Assembly (NCBI GenBank): GCA_029202485.1
Contig: CP119313.1
Span: 3,658,001-3,722,000 of the forward strand
Source of the DNA: Candidatus Pedobacter colombiensis
GTDB lineage: Bacteria > Bacteroidota > Bacteroidia > Sphingobacteriales > Sphingobacteriaceae
Direction: 5' to 3'
DNA length: 64,000 bases
Made by a program: the position numbers and the translations under genes. Below the pieces are notes generated by a model. The model worked only from the letters and a program-made list of their open reading frames with translations, was not told the origin of the DNA and ran no database searches. This document shows positions 41,603 to 51,280 of this stretch, piece by piece. Within the stretch, counting starts at the first letter, position 1, and each line of letters starts with the position of its first letter.

Positions 41603-43993
41603 TTATTCATATTTTAAAGCGTCCACTGGATTTAACTTCATAGCATTTCTTGCCTGGAAACTTACAGTTAATACCGTCAGAAAAATACTAATCAATCCCG
41701 CAAGGACAAATGGAAAAACAGGGAGTTCAATTCTATACGCAAAGCTTTCCAGCCACCTTTGTGCAACGATATAAGCAATTGGCCAGCCGATCAGATTGGC
41801 AATTAATACCATTCTAACAAAGAAAGAATTTAGCAAACTGAGGATATTAAAATCTGTTGCTCCTAATACCTTTCTAATGGAAATTTCCTTAATTCTGCTG
41901 CTAATGGTAAAGGCGGAGAAGGCAAAAAGACCAATGATAGCGATGAAAATGGTCAGCATTGCGGCGACATAAAATACCGACTGTAACTGTTCCTGTTTTT
42001 CAAATAAGCGGCCATACAATTCATCCATAAATTCGTACCTAAAATCGTCTCCATCCATTTTATTCAGGTCCTTCCATTCCGATTTTAAAGTTGCCAACGC
42101 TCCTGCCATATGATCAGGATCGATATTCATCATCAATTTCATTTTACCGTTTGCACAAGTACTTTTAACTGTGTAAACCGTAGGTTCTACGGCAGCTTCG
42201 AAACCTTGCATTTTCGCATCTTTAACCACCCCTACAATTCGATAATCCTGGTCACACCCGCGAATCGTTTTTCCTACAGGCTGTGTGATGCCATAAGCAG
42301 CCGCCGCAGCTTCATTGAGCACGATCCCATTTTCAGCATCTGCAGGAAAGTTCTTTGAAAAAAAACGGCCTTCTTTGAGCTTCATTTGCAGGGTCTCAAA
42401 ATAGTCGAAATCCACATGAACGATGTCCATTCCCAGCATCTTTCCGTCCATCGCATAATCTACTCTTCCAGGGCGAGTACCATCTGGAACATCCGATGCC
42501 ACGGTAAAAGAATTGACACCTGGAATTTTCAGGATTCTTGATTTCATGTTTTCAAAATAACCACGGTCAAACCAGACCATGTTTTTTATGTAAACCACCT
42601 GTCCGGCTTTAAAACCTGTATCTTCTGTCCGCATATATTTCAGCTGACTACTCACAATCAGTAATCCAGCCATGAAAACAATAGCCACCGTAAATTGGAT
42701 TACCAATAAGGCATTCCTCAACCAGAGTGTTTTAAAACTGGTTTGAAGATTTCCTTTTAATACTGATACCGGTTTAAAGCCTGACAAGACTAATGCAGGG
42801 TAAACACCGGAAATTAAAGTAATGATCAACAACACCAGTGGAAGTTGCCAGATCAACTCATAGTTACCCTTCCATAATGAAAATGAGACACTAAAAACAT
42901 CATTGAAAATGGGTAGAAAAATTTCTGCAAGAATTACTGCGATCACCAGTGCAACCATACATTGCATCAATATTTCTATGAGAAACTGAAAAACCAAACT
43001 AAGACGGGATGCACCCAATACCTTTTTCACACCAACTTCCTTTGCTCTCTTATTGGTTTGGGCAATTGTTAGGTTAGTGAAATTAACACAGGCAATTACC
43101 ATCACAAAAACGGTGAGTACAGACAATGACATCACAATTTTATAATTGGTATTGTTACCTGCAACAGGTCGTAAGTGCAGGTTATCTAAAGGATCCAAGA
43201 AGATTTCCGATTGATTTGCTTTTTTTAGTTCAGTAGCATCTTTCTGATTATTGGTATTCAACCCCTCCTTTTTCAGCTCTTCCTTGAAAATAGCATCCAC
43301 TTTTTGCTTTAGCAATTCCATATCAGTTCCTCCTTTAACTGAAATATAAGTATAATAATTATGAGCGCTCGGTTCCTGATCTTTACCTGCATCTTCAGTA
43401 ATGACTAAAGCATCGAAAGCTAAATTTGAATGTGCAGAATTATGGCTCACGATTCCTGTAACATCACCATATTGCATTGCATTTTTTGGTCCTATACCCA
43501 CTCTAACGGGAAAATCAGGAGTTTTCTTTGGAAATATAGCCTTAACCTGTTCCTTCGACATATACAGATTCAGGGCACCCTCTTTCGGTTTAGCGAGTCC
43601 TCCCTCTATCTCCAAATTAAACATTTTAGCCAAACTATAATCTACAGTCATCACATCTTTTAAGTATATACGGGCATCGTTCGTATGGGCCGCAAACTCA
43701 AAATCAGTTCTCCTACTTCTGCCTACATTTTCAATCTCAGGTATCGCGTCTTTCATCGCCTTTGCCAGGGATAAGGAAGTATAAGTTGTTTTACGATCAG
43801 GTAATATTCTCCCTACCTGATAGATCTGTTTATAATTAGGAACATTATGATCGAAACTGGTTTCAAAGCGTACATAAATGGCCCCTAAAATAAAGGCCCC
43901 TAAAGCAATAGCTAGTCCGCCAATATTTATAGCGGTATAACCCCTATATTTCCATAAGTTCCGCAAGGCGATTTTAAGGTTAAGTCTGAACAT
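41603..43993 (-). CDS. FtsX/MacB-type ABC permease (second of three)
   Basis: A 796-residue paralogue of its two neighbours, starting MFRLNLKIALRNLWKYRGYTA. It shows the same order of N-terminal helix, periplasmic domain, three-helix FtsX block, second periplasmic domain and C-terminal FtsX block. Near residue 670 it keeps the KEISIRKVLGA motif. The spacing is 12 bases to the next permease and 3 bases after the preceding one. The strongly conserved first 30 codons hint at tandem duplication. Confidence 0.83.
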   Translation of the reverse strand: MFRLNLKIALRNLWKYRGYTAINIGGLAIALGAFILGAIYVRFETSFDHNVPNYKQIYQVGRILPDRKTTYTSLSLAKAMKDAIPEIENVGRSRRTDFEFAAHTNDARIYLKDVMTVDYSLAKMFNLEIEGGLAKPKEGALNLYMSKEQVKAIFPKKTPDFPVRVGIGPKNAMQYGDVTGIVSHNSAHSNLAFDALVITEDAGKDQEPSAHNYYTYISVKGGTDMELLKQKVDAIFKEELKKEGLNTNNQKDATELKKANQSEIFLDPLDNLHLRPVAGNNTNYKIVMSLSVLTVFVMVIACVNFTNLTIAQTNKRAKEVGVKKVLGASRLSLVFQFLIEILMQCMVALVIAVILAEIFLPIFNDVFSVSFSLWKGNYELIWQLPLVLLIITLISGVYPALVLSGFKPVSVLKGNLQTSFKTLWLRNALLVIQFTVAIVFMAGLLIVSSQLKYMRTEDTGFKAGQVVYIKNMVWFDRGYFENMKSRILKIPGVNSFTVASDVPDGTRPGRVDYAMDGKMLGMDIVHVDFDYFETLQMKLKEGRFFSKNFPADAENGIVLNEAAAAAYGITQPVGKTIRGCDQDYRIVGVVKDAKMQGFEAAVEPTVYTVKSTCANGKMKLMMNIDPDHMAGALATLKSEWKDLNKMDGDDFRYEFMDELYGRLFEKQEQLQSVFYVAAMLTIFIAIIGLFAFSAFTISSRIKEISIRKVLGATDFNILSLLNSFFVRMVLIANLIGWPIAYIVAQRWLESFAYRIELPVFPFVLAGLISIFLTVLTVSFQARNAMKLNPVDALKYE

Positions 43994-43996
43994 AGT

Positions 43997-46360
43997 TTAT
44001 TCGTATTTAAGAGCATCAACAGGATTTGCTTTGACCACTTTAATCGACTGGATACTTACTGTAAACAAGGCAATCAATAAGGATAAGACGATTGCAAGTA
44101 CAAAAGGAATCAAGGAAATCCCTATACGAAACTCATATTTAGAAAGCCATTTATTAATAACGATATAAGCTACCGGGAAAGCGATTAGATTGGCAATGAG
44201 CACCAGTTTCACAAAATCTTTATTTAGTAAAGTCAGGATATGCAGACTTCCGGCTCCCAATACTTTCCGGATACTGATTTCTTTTTTACGTTGCTCGGCC
44301 ATGTACAAACTAAGTCCCAGCAGTCCCAGGCAGGAAATAAATACAGCGAAGCCCCCAAACCAATTGGCCAGTATCCCCATTAATTTTTCATTTTTGAACT
44401 TCGATTCAAAGCTATCGCTCACAAAAGTAACGGTGGCTGGATAATCCGGATTGACCTCCTTCATCATGGTTTCTACTTCTGATATTGCTCTGCTAAGGTT
44501 TTGGTTCGGATTTAAGCGCATCGCTATTACTCCTTCCTTGTCAATTCCTTTTCCAATGATCATAGGCGAAGTACTTTTATAAGGAGATTCCATCACGAAA
44601 TCTTTCATCACACCAATTATCGTGTATTGACCATCATTCCAGCTGACCACTGAACCCACAGGTTTCAAAAGCCCCATTACTTTCGCCCCAGCTTCATTGA
44701 TCACTACACCAGTTGAATCATGGAATGAACGGGAAAAATCCCTCCCCTCCAGCATACTCCCTCCAAGGGTTCCTACAAAATCATCGTAGGCAAACCTAAA
44801 ATTAAACATGATATTTTCATTTGGATTTTTACCCGGCCAGCTTACAGAAGTCGTATTATTTCCACCTTGCGTCAAACTCAGACTAAAAGTGCTGACCTTA
44901 CTTGCTACACCGCTTTTCAACAACCTATCACGAAACAACTCTGCTTTCGACTTGTCTTTCAAAACTCCTTCAATTGGAATTTCTATCAATCCATTTTTAT
45001 CATAACCAATCGGTTTATTCTTTATAAAAATTAGTTGTTGATAAATCACAGCAGTACAAATAATTAAACAGGAGGCAAATACAAATTGAAACACTACCAA
45101 CACCTTCCTGATCGACAAAGAAGCCCCGCCAGCTCTGCCAAACCCTTTTAAAACCTTAACCGGATCAAAGGATGACAAGTAAAAGGCTGGATAACTACCA
45201 GCAATAAAACCCGTAAAAAGAGTCAACCCAAATAATAACATCCAGAATTTCCAGTCAGTGTAATTAATAGTCAATGTCACATTGAGTAAGTTATTGAAAT
45301 AAGGAAGACTAAATTCTATAAGGATGAAAGCGACAACCATGCCTAAGAAAGCAAGCAGCACTGATTCCATGATAAACTGACTAATCAGCGTTTTTCTAGA
45401 GGCACCAATCGCCTTTCTCACGCCCACCTCTTTTGCTCTTTTTTCAGACCTGGCAGTAGAAAGGTTCATAAAATTAATACAGGCAATCAGTAAAATACAA
45501 AAAGCGAGGATAAAGAAAATCCTGAGCATATCTATCTTACCTCCAACAGATTTCCCATTTTCAAACTCATCATATAAATGCCATTTGGCAAGTGGGTGAA
45601 TAATAGCGATGTTACCATTATCTTTTTGGTTTCTTCCATAGATACCATGAATCTCCTTGCTTACCTTTTCAAAGGCACTATTATCCTTTAATTGTAGTAC
45701 GGTAAAGCAGTAATTACTTCCCCAACCGGCATTTTTAGTCCATGTATTTAGCTTTTCGTAAAGTTCCCAGGACATCAGGTAGTCAAACTTAATGCTGCTC
45801 GTTGTTGGTACATCTTCTATTACCCCTTCCACGGTTAACAGCTCCGTGTCAGCAAGTTTTAGTGTTTTATTCAAAGGTTCTTCATTACCAAACAAAAGTT
45901 TAGCTGTTTTTTCGGTGAGAATCACGCCGTTTGGAGATTTCAAGGCCTGATTCTTATTTCCTTTAATAAATTTATAATCAAAGATTTTAAGAAAAGAAGG
46001 ATCCGTAAACATTCCTCTCTTCTTGTAGGACTTATCCTCGTTTGTAATCAAAAATTCAGAAGGGTAGGTAGAATGGGTGACATAGCTGAGTTCTGGTATA
46101 GTCTCTCTTAGGTTGTCCGCCATGATACCGGGTGTCCAGGCAAAACTCACCACACTATTTGCATTTTTCTGGTTGCTATACACCACATAAGTGCGGTCGT
46201 AACCTGTGGTATGTTTATCATAACTCCATTCGTACGCAACATACAATAACAAAAGCATACAGCTAGCCAAGCCAATAGCCAGGCCACCCACATTAATGAG
46301 CGTATAACCTTTGTTCTTCCAAAGGTTGCGCATTGCGATTTTAAGGTTGAGTCTAAACAT
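43997..46360 (-). CDS. FtsX/MacB-type ABC permease (first of three)
   Basis: A 787-residue permease with the same two-block arrangement, starting MFRLNLKIAMRNLWKNKGYTL. It has the KEISIRKVLGA motif near 670 and a C-terminal VNADAL-like DALKYE ending shared with the others. It follows the first ATPase by 13 bases. The C-terminal six residues NPVDALKYE/NPIDALKYE are nearly identical in all three copies. Confidence 0.83.
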   Translation of the reverse strand: MFRLNLKIAMRNLWKNKGYTLINVGGLAIGLASCMLLLLYVAYEWSYDKHTTGYDRTYVVYSNQKNANSVVSFAWTPGIMADNLRETIPELSYVTHSTYPSEFLITNEDKSYKKRGMFTDPSFLKIFDYKFIKGNKNQALKSPNGVILTEKTAKLLFGNEEPLNKTLKLADTELLTVEGVIEDVPTTSSIKFDYLMSWELYEKLNTWTKNAGWGSNYCFTVLQLKDNSAFEKVSKEIHGIYGRNQKDNGNIAIIHPLAKWHLYDEFENGKSVGGKIDMLRIFFILAFCILLIACINFMNLSTARSEKRAKEVGVRKAIGASRKTLISQFIMESVLLAFLGMVVAFILIEFSLPYFNNLLNVTLTINYTDWKFWMLLFGLTLFTGFIAGSYPAFYLSSFDPVKVLKGFGRAGGASLSIRKVLVVFQFVFASCLIICTAVIYQQLIFIKNKPIGYDKNGLIEIPIEGVLKDKSKAELFRDRLLKSGVASKVSTFSLSLTQGGNNTTSVSWPGKNPNENIMFNFRFAYDDFVGTLGGSMLEGRDFSRSFHDSTGVVINEAGAKVMGLLKPVGSVVSWNDGQYTIIGVMKDFVMESPYKSTSPMIIGKGIDKEGVIAMRLNPNQNLSRAISEVETMMKEVNPDYPATVTFVSDSFESKFKNEKLMGILANWFGGFAVFISCLGLLGLSLYMAEQRKKEISIRKVLGAGSLHILTLLNKDFVKLVLIANLIAFPVAYIVINKWLSKYEFRIGISLIPFVLAIVLSLLIALFTVSIQSIKVVKANPVDALKYE

Positions 46361-46373
46361 CAGTGGTTGTTTT

Positions 46374-47072
46374 TTAAATTAGTTCTTCAGTACGGGTTTT
46401 ATTTATTTTTTCTGAGATCACATGACCATCTTTTAGATTGATGATGCGATTAGAAAAACTGGCGTCATGAGAAGAGTGTGTTACCATCACGATGGTAGTT
46501 CCTGTTTCATTCAATTCGCAAAGCAATTCCATAACTTCATTACCATGAGAACTGTCCAGGTTACCAGTAGGCTCATCGGCAAGTACCAGTTTCGGCTTGG
46601 TCACTAAAGCTCTAGCCACCGCCACACGCTGCTGTTGACCACCGGAAAGCTGCTGTGGAAAATGCCCACTCCTGTTTACAATATTCATCCTTTCGATGAT
46701 CTCATTTACCAATCGCTTGCGTTCTGGTGCTACCACTTTGTTATAAATCAATGGTAACTCAATGTTTTCAAAAACCGTCAATTCATCGATCAGGTTAAAG
46801 TTCTGAAACACAAACCCCATATTGCGTTTCCTGAAGTTGGAACGCTCTTTATCATTTAGTTTCAGCAATTCCGTATCAATAAATTTGTAACTCCCACTTT
46901 CCGGTTTATCCAGTAGGCCCATTACATTTAGCAGGGTAGACTTGCCACATCCAGATGGTCCCATAATGGAAACAAACTCTCCTTCTCTGACCTGCAGGTT
47001 AATCCCATTTAGAGCTGTGGTTTCAATTTCTTCCGTTTTATAAACTTTTTCCAGGTTTTCGATTTTTATCAT
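46374..47072 (-). CDS. ABC transporter ATPase (MacB/LolD-like), first
   Basis: A 232-residue ATPase. Walker A is GPSGCGKST near 38-46, signature LSGGQQQR near 144, and Walker B LVLADEPTG near 161. It has the EIETTALNGINLQV N-terminus typical of LolD and MacB partners. It is 16 bases downstream of the HlyD gene and precedes the first permease. It is likely the principal motor of the pump. Confidence 0.88.
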   Translation of the reverse strand: MIKIENLEKVYKTEEIETTALNGINLQVREGEFVSIMGPSGCGKSTLLNVMGLLDKPESGSYKFIDTELLKLNDKERSNFRKRNMGFVFQNFNLIDELTVFENIELPLIYNKVVAPERKRLVNEIIERMNIVNRSGHFPQQLSGGQQQRVAVARALVTKPKLVLADEPTGNLDSSHGNEVMELLCELNETGTTIVMVTHSSHDASFSNRIINLKDGHVISEKINKTRTEELI

Positions 47073-47088
47073 GGCTATATTTTTCAGA

Positions 47089-48333
47089 TTATTTGCTTAC
47101 TTCTACAATATCGTATTGATTAAACTGGTCGTAGGAAGAGGTAATCACTTCTTCTCCTTTTTGCAATCCTTCCAGTACTTCATAATACTTGTGGTTTTTA
47201 CGTCCGATTTTAACATTTCTTTTGGTAGCTTTTCCGTCTTTCAAAACGAACACCCAGGTACCACCGGTACTTTGGAAGAATTGTCCCTGTGCAATAAGCA
47301 ATGATTTACTGTTATCCGAAAGGATCAATTTCACCTGCATAGATAAACCTCTTCTCAGGTCTTCCGGGGCTTTACCGTCAAACACCAATTCCACCTGAAA
47401 CTGTCCGGCAGTAACTTCAGGAATCACTTTCCTAACCAGCAGTTTATAGGTATTTCCATTAAATTCTACAGTCGCCGTTTGCCCTTCTTTTACCCTGTTC
47501 ACATAATATTCGTCTACACTGGCTTGCAATTTATATCCTTGCAACACATCAATCTTACCCAGCATTTCATTAGGAGCGTAAGACTTACCTATGACCGGAT
47601 CGTAAGAGGAGAGACGACCTGCCACAGGTGCCTTAATGGTCATGTTTTCTATATTTTGTCTGATCGTTTCCAGGCTTTCGTTCATTCTTCCAATGGAGAT
47701 ATCAATTTGCTTCAACTGCATCACCCTACCTTGATTTTCCTGTTTAATTGCTTGTCTCAAAATCTCTCTTCTTCCTTGAAAATATTCATAATCTTGATTA
47801 GAAGTATTGAATTCCTCCCTGGTGATTACATTTTTCTTGAATAAAGTACTATCAATTTTATACTTACGAGTTGCGGTTCTCAAACTGTTTTCAATATCCA
47901 TCATATCCTGCCCCATTACCCGTTGGTTTTGCTCCAGATCCAATCTTAACTTTCTCAATTGATTGATCTGTTCGGTAATACTGGTCTCGCTGGAAGTATA
48001 ACTCGATAAAGCATTTGGATTGGCGATTCTCAATAAAGGCGTCCCCTTTACTACCGAAGCTCCATTTTCTGTAAAGATCTCTGCTACAGTACCACCTTCC
48101 GGCGAACTCAAAATTACCGAAGTTAAAGGAACCACACTGGCATTTAACAATACCACGTCTTCAAAATCTCCAAAAGTTACCTGGTTGACGGTCAGCTTTT
48201 CTGCATCGGCTTTGTAAATTTTATTTAGAGACAAGCTATATCCGTAGCCTACCAGGCCAACTAAAATAACTGCACCTACAATAGTTGATATTGTTTTCTT
48301 ACTGAACCGCTTTTTCTGTATAATCTTATCCAT
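47089..48333 (-). CDS. HlyD-family efflux adaptor (MacA-like)
   Basis: A 414-residue membrane fusion protein. I take the ATG at 48333 (MDKIIQKKRF) and not one 21 codons upstream, because the sigma-54 promoter at 48363-48378 lies inside that longer frame. One N-terminal membrane segment (residues 14-32) is followed by a barrel-sandwich half, a coiled coil (about 105-230, rich in Arg and Gln), and the barrel end near 345. It links the pump to an outer-membrane channel, whose gene is not in the window. It is the first gene of the operon. Confidence 0.85.
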   Translation of the reverse strand: MDKIIQKKRFSKKTISTIVGAVILVGLVGYGYSLSLNKIYKADAEKLTVNQVTFGDFEDVVLLNASVVPLTSVILSSPEGGTVAEIFTENGASVVKGTPLLRIANPNALSSYTSSETSITEQINQLRKLRLDLEQNQRVMGQDMMDIENSLRTATRKYKIDSTLFKKNVITREEFNTSNQDYEYFQGRREILRQAIKQENQGRVMQLKQIDISIGRMNESLETIRQNIENMTIKAPVAGRLSSYDPVIGKSYAPNEMLGKIDVLQGYKLQASVDEYYVNRVKEGQTATVEFNGNTYKLLVRKVIPEVTAGQFQVELVFDGKAPEDLRRGLSMQVKLILSDNSKSLLIAQGQFFQSTGGTWVFVLKDGKATKRNVKIGRKNHKYYEVLEGLQKGEEVITSSYDQFNQYDIVEVSK

Positions 48334-48362
48334 TTTTGTATTGCACTTATTGCTTAGCCATA

Positions 48363-48378
48363 AGCTAAGGCTGTGCCA
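48363..48378 (-). promoter_or_regulatory. sigma-54 promoter of the export operon
   Basis: On the minus strand TGGCACAGCCTTAGCT: the -24 element TGGCAC and the -12 element TAGC (consensus TTGC), with exactly ten bases between GG and GC. Transcription should begin about 20 bases before the ATG at 48333. It needs an activator of the NtrC type, and one is encoded next to it. Confidence 0.75.
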
Positions 48379-48449
48379 ACCCAAAAACAAAACCATACAC
48401 AGCTATCTATCAACAACTTAAGTTAAATTCAGATTAAAAACCGTTCATA

Positions 48450-48478
48450 ATCGGACAGTAGCTGTACAACATCGGACA
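48450..48478. promoter_or_regulatory. paired upstream activator repeats
   Basis: ATCGGACA occurs directly at 48450-48457 and 48471-48478, 21 bases apart (two helical turns). The pair lies about 75-110 bases upstream of the sigma-54 promoter and 25 bases before the regulator ATG. This is the usual position for binding sites of an NtrC-type activator, possibly the product of the divergent gene, which would also allow autoregulation. Confidence 0.55.
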
Positions 48479-48502
48479 AAAAAACTTAAATTCATACCAT
48501 AT

Positions 48503-49873
48503 ATGATAGATGCAAATATTTTGGTAATTGATGATGATGACGATATCTTATTAAGTGCCCGTTTATTCCTAAAACAACACTTCAGCAAGGTGATCACCTG
48601 CAAATCACCTAAAGAAATCAATGTATTGCTAAGCCGCAATGAAGTAGACCTCATTTTGCTAGACATGAACTATCAAAAAGGGACCAGCGATGGCCGTGAA
48701 GGATTGTATTGGCTGGATCACATCTTATCCATTGATAAGGATTATGTGGTCATCCTCATGACTGCTTATGGAAATGTGGAGCTCGCCGTACAGGCGATCA
48801 AAAAAGGAGCCACTGACTTTATCCTTAAACCCTGGGAAAATGAAAAACTTTTTGCCACCCTATCTGCTGCCTCCCGATTAAGGCAATCCAACAAAAAGGT
48901 GAAAAAACTGGAAAAGATCCATTCATCTCTTCAAAAGGATCAGGCCAGACAATTTGAACATATTATAGGAAATTCAGCTCCAATAAAACACCTGCAAAAC
49001 ACCTTATTAAAGGTAGCTCCTACAGATGCCAATGTGTTGATCCTGGGGGAAAACGGAACTGGAAAGCAAGTATTCGCCTACGAAATTCACAAACATTCTT
49101 TGAGGAAAAATGCAATCTTCATGCATGTGGACTTAGGCTCTCTCAACGAGCATCTTTTTGAAAGTGAACTATTTGGTTATGCAAAAGGAGCTTTTACGGA
49201 TGCAAAAGATGATAAACCCGGCAGGTTTGAGCTTGCCGATGGAGGAACGATATTTCTAGACGAGATTGGTAATTTATCTCAGCCACTACAGGCAAAGCTA
49301 TTGAGTGTGCTGCAAAACAGAACGGTCACCCGGCTTGGAGAAAGTAAAGAACGAAAAGTAAATGTAAGATTGATTACAGCTACCAATATGCCCTTAAATG
49401 AAATGGTAGCCAAGGGTACCTTCCGACAAGATTTACTATTCCGCATCAATACGGTAGAACTTTTATTACCTGCCCTGGCGCAACGCGGCGAAGATATTAC
49501 CCTATTGGCCAACCATTTCTTACATAGCTTCAGCACCAAATACCATAAAAACCTTTCCAGGTTTGAACCAAAAGCAGAAAGCTTCTTACTTGGCTATCAC
49601 TGGCCAGGAAATGTGCGTGAACTGCAACACGTTGTCGAGCGTGCGGTAATTATGGCTGATGGAATGGAGATCTCTGCACAGGATTTACAGTTGAGCCCAC
49701 AGAAATTTAGCGGAAGTACAGTGATCCAACCAGAAATGGGTCTGGAGGAAATGGAAAAACTCATGGTTCAAAAAGCGATCGATAAACACAAAGGAAATAT
49801 CTCCAGAGCAGCGCTGGAGCTGGGCCTCACCCGTGCGGCACTTTACCGTCGCATAGAAAAGTTTGACCTATGA
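48503..49873 (+). CDS. NtrC-family sigma-54-dependent response regulator
   Basis: A 456-residue regulator with three domains: a receiver (about 5-125, phosphorylated Asp in LILLDMNYQKG), an AAA+ sigma-54 domain (about 155-380, Walker A GENGTGKQ and the L1 loop GAFTDA, a variant of GAFTGA), and a Fis-type HTH (about 415-456, ISRAALELGLTRAALYRRIEK). It activates sigma-54 promoters. It is divergent from the export operon and overlaps the kinase gene by four bases. Confidence 0.9.
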   Translation: MIDANILVIDDDDDILLSARLFLKQHFSKVITCKSPKEINVLLSRNEVDLILLDMNYQKGTSDGREGLYWLDHILSIDKDYVVILMTAYGNVELAVQAIKKGATDFILKPWENEKLFATLSAASRLRQSNKKVKKLEKIHSSLQKDQARQFEHIIGNSAPIKHLQNTLLKVAPTDANVLILGENGTGKQVFAYEIHKHSLRKNAIFMHVDLGSLNEHLFESELFGYAKGAFTDAKDDKPGRFELADGGTIFLDEIGNLSQPLQAKLLSVLQNRTVTRLGESKERKVNVRLITATNMPLNEMVAKGTFRQDLLFRINTVELLLPALAQRGEDITLLANHFLHSFSTKYHKNLSRFEPKAESFLLGYHWPGNVRELQHVVERAVIMADGMEISAQDLQLSPQKFSGSTVIQPEMGLEEMEKLMVQKAIDKHKGNISRAALELGLTRAALYRRIEKFDL

Positions 49874-51228
49874 CCTTTTATAACCGATTCACCTTCCGCC
49901 TGCTTAGCCGATTGGTTTTAATCAACATCCTAGCCATTTTATTGTACCATTTGATCAAAAACACGGAACTTTGGTTTACCATTTCGGGATTGAGTATTCT
50001 TTTGATCGCCGCATTGATGAACCTGTATTTCTACATCAATCAGATCAGGGAAGACATCAAGCGCTTTATTCTGGCAGTAAAAACCCGGGACAGCACATTA
50101 AACTTCAGGAATAAGGCAACGAAAGGTAGTTTCCCGGAACTTTATGAGTCCTTCAACGACATCATTCAGGCCCAAAAGGACATGCAGCTGGAAAAAGACT
50201 CGATGTTTCAACTCATCAAAACTATATTGGAACAAGTACCGGTAGGTGTGATTGTAGTGAAAGATAATGAGGATGTCAGGCAGGCAGAAATTGTATTTTT
50301 CAACCAGGCAGCTACCAGTTTATTGGGCATACCCGCGTATAAATATTGGCATCGGCTGGCACGGCATAGTCCACAGTTTGCTAAAGAAATAGAAAGTATA
50401 GGTAAAGGTGGGAAGCGCTTTATGGAGCTAAAGATTCAGGAAAAACTGATCCAGCTGTCTACAGAAGTAATTCCTTTAAACCTCTACTTGACAGATTACA
50501 TCATCATTTCCTTCCAGAACATCAAAGACGAGATTGAGCAAAAGGAATCCGAAGCCTGGAACCGCTTAATTGGTGTGATCTCTCATGAGATCCTAAATTC
50601 CATTACGCCGATCAGTTCTTTATCTGACACCGTAAACAGTATGATCGCCGATAAAGAATCATTAAACTATGAAGATCTTGAAGATTTAAAACCGGCCATA
50701 AAGACAATCAAAAGACGGTCTGAGGGACTGCTGGATTTTGTAAAAGACTACCGTCTGATTGCAGAGTTGCCAACACCAAACCTGCAATACCATACTATAG
50801 GGGAAATACTGCAACACATCAAAGTGCTAATGCAGCCTTTTGCCAACGGCAGAAACATCACCCTTAAAGTAGAACAAACTTCGTCCAAGATCACCATTCA
50901 AATAGATTTGAAGTTGGTAGAACAGGCATTGATCAATCTGGTTACAAATAGTATTTACGCTTTGGAAGGAGTGGAACACCCGATTATCGAAATCAACTAC
51001 CGAATGAATCAGAATAAACTCTACCTGGAAGTGAGCGACAATGGTAAAGGAATTGATCCGGAGCTGATTGAAAAGATCTTTGTACCTTTCTTTACCACCA
51101 GAAAAAATGGGTCTGGTATCGGACTTACCATTACCAGAAACATTATGAAAATGCATCAAGGAAACCTGGAGGTCAATTCTATTCCTTTTGAAAAGACCGT
51201 ATTTTCGTTAGTGTTTCGTTACCAATAA
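49870..51228 (+). CDS. sensor histidine kinase partner
   Basis: A 452-residue kinase. Two membrane segments occupy residues about 9-30 and 34-56 with almost no periplasmic loop, so the signal may be in the membrane. A PAS-like region follows (about 115-230). The phosphorylated His is in GVISHEILNSITPIS near 238. The ATP-binding domain ends with NGSGIGLTI near 415. The start overlaps the regulator's stop (ATGA). The missing sensor loop resembles kinases that sense envelope stress. Confidence 0.87.
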   Translation: MTFYNRFTFRLLSRLVLINILAILLYHLIKNTELWFTISGLSILLIAALMNLYFYINQIREDIKRFILAVKTRDSTLNFRNKATKGSFPELYESFNDIIQAQKDMQLEKDSMFQLIKTILEQVPVGVIVVKDNEDVRQAEIVFFNQAATSLLGIPAYKYWHRLARHSPQFAKEIESIGKGGKRFMELKIQEKLIQLSTEVIPLNLYLTDYIIISFQNIKDEIEQKESEAWNRLIGVISHEILNSITPISSLSDTVNSMIADKESLNYEDLEDLKPAIKTIKRRSEGLLDFVKDYRLIAELPTPNLQYHTIGEILQHIKVLMQPFANGRNITLKVEQTSSKITIQIDLKLVEQALINLVTNSIYALEGVEHPIIEINYRMNQNKLYLEVSDNGKGIDPELIEKIFVPFFTTRKNGSGIGLTITRNIMKMHQGNLEVNSIPFEKTVFSLVFRYQ

Positions 51229-51232
51229 AAAA

Positions 51233-51262
51233 GCCAGGTCAGAGAATGCATCCTGACCAGGC
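51233..51262. terminator. hairpin between the kinase and glgC
   Basis: A 10-base inverted repeat with one mismatch (GCCAGGTCAG and CTGACCAGGC, 10-base loop) between the 3' ends of convergent genes, likely terminating both transcripts. Confidence 0.6.
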
Positions 51263-51280
51263 GATAAACTTATTTGTCAT

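Noticed and set aside
48334..48396. Upstream start for the HlyD gene
   Set aside because: The sigma-54 promoter lies within this part, so it is not transcribed as coding sequence.
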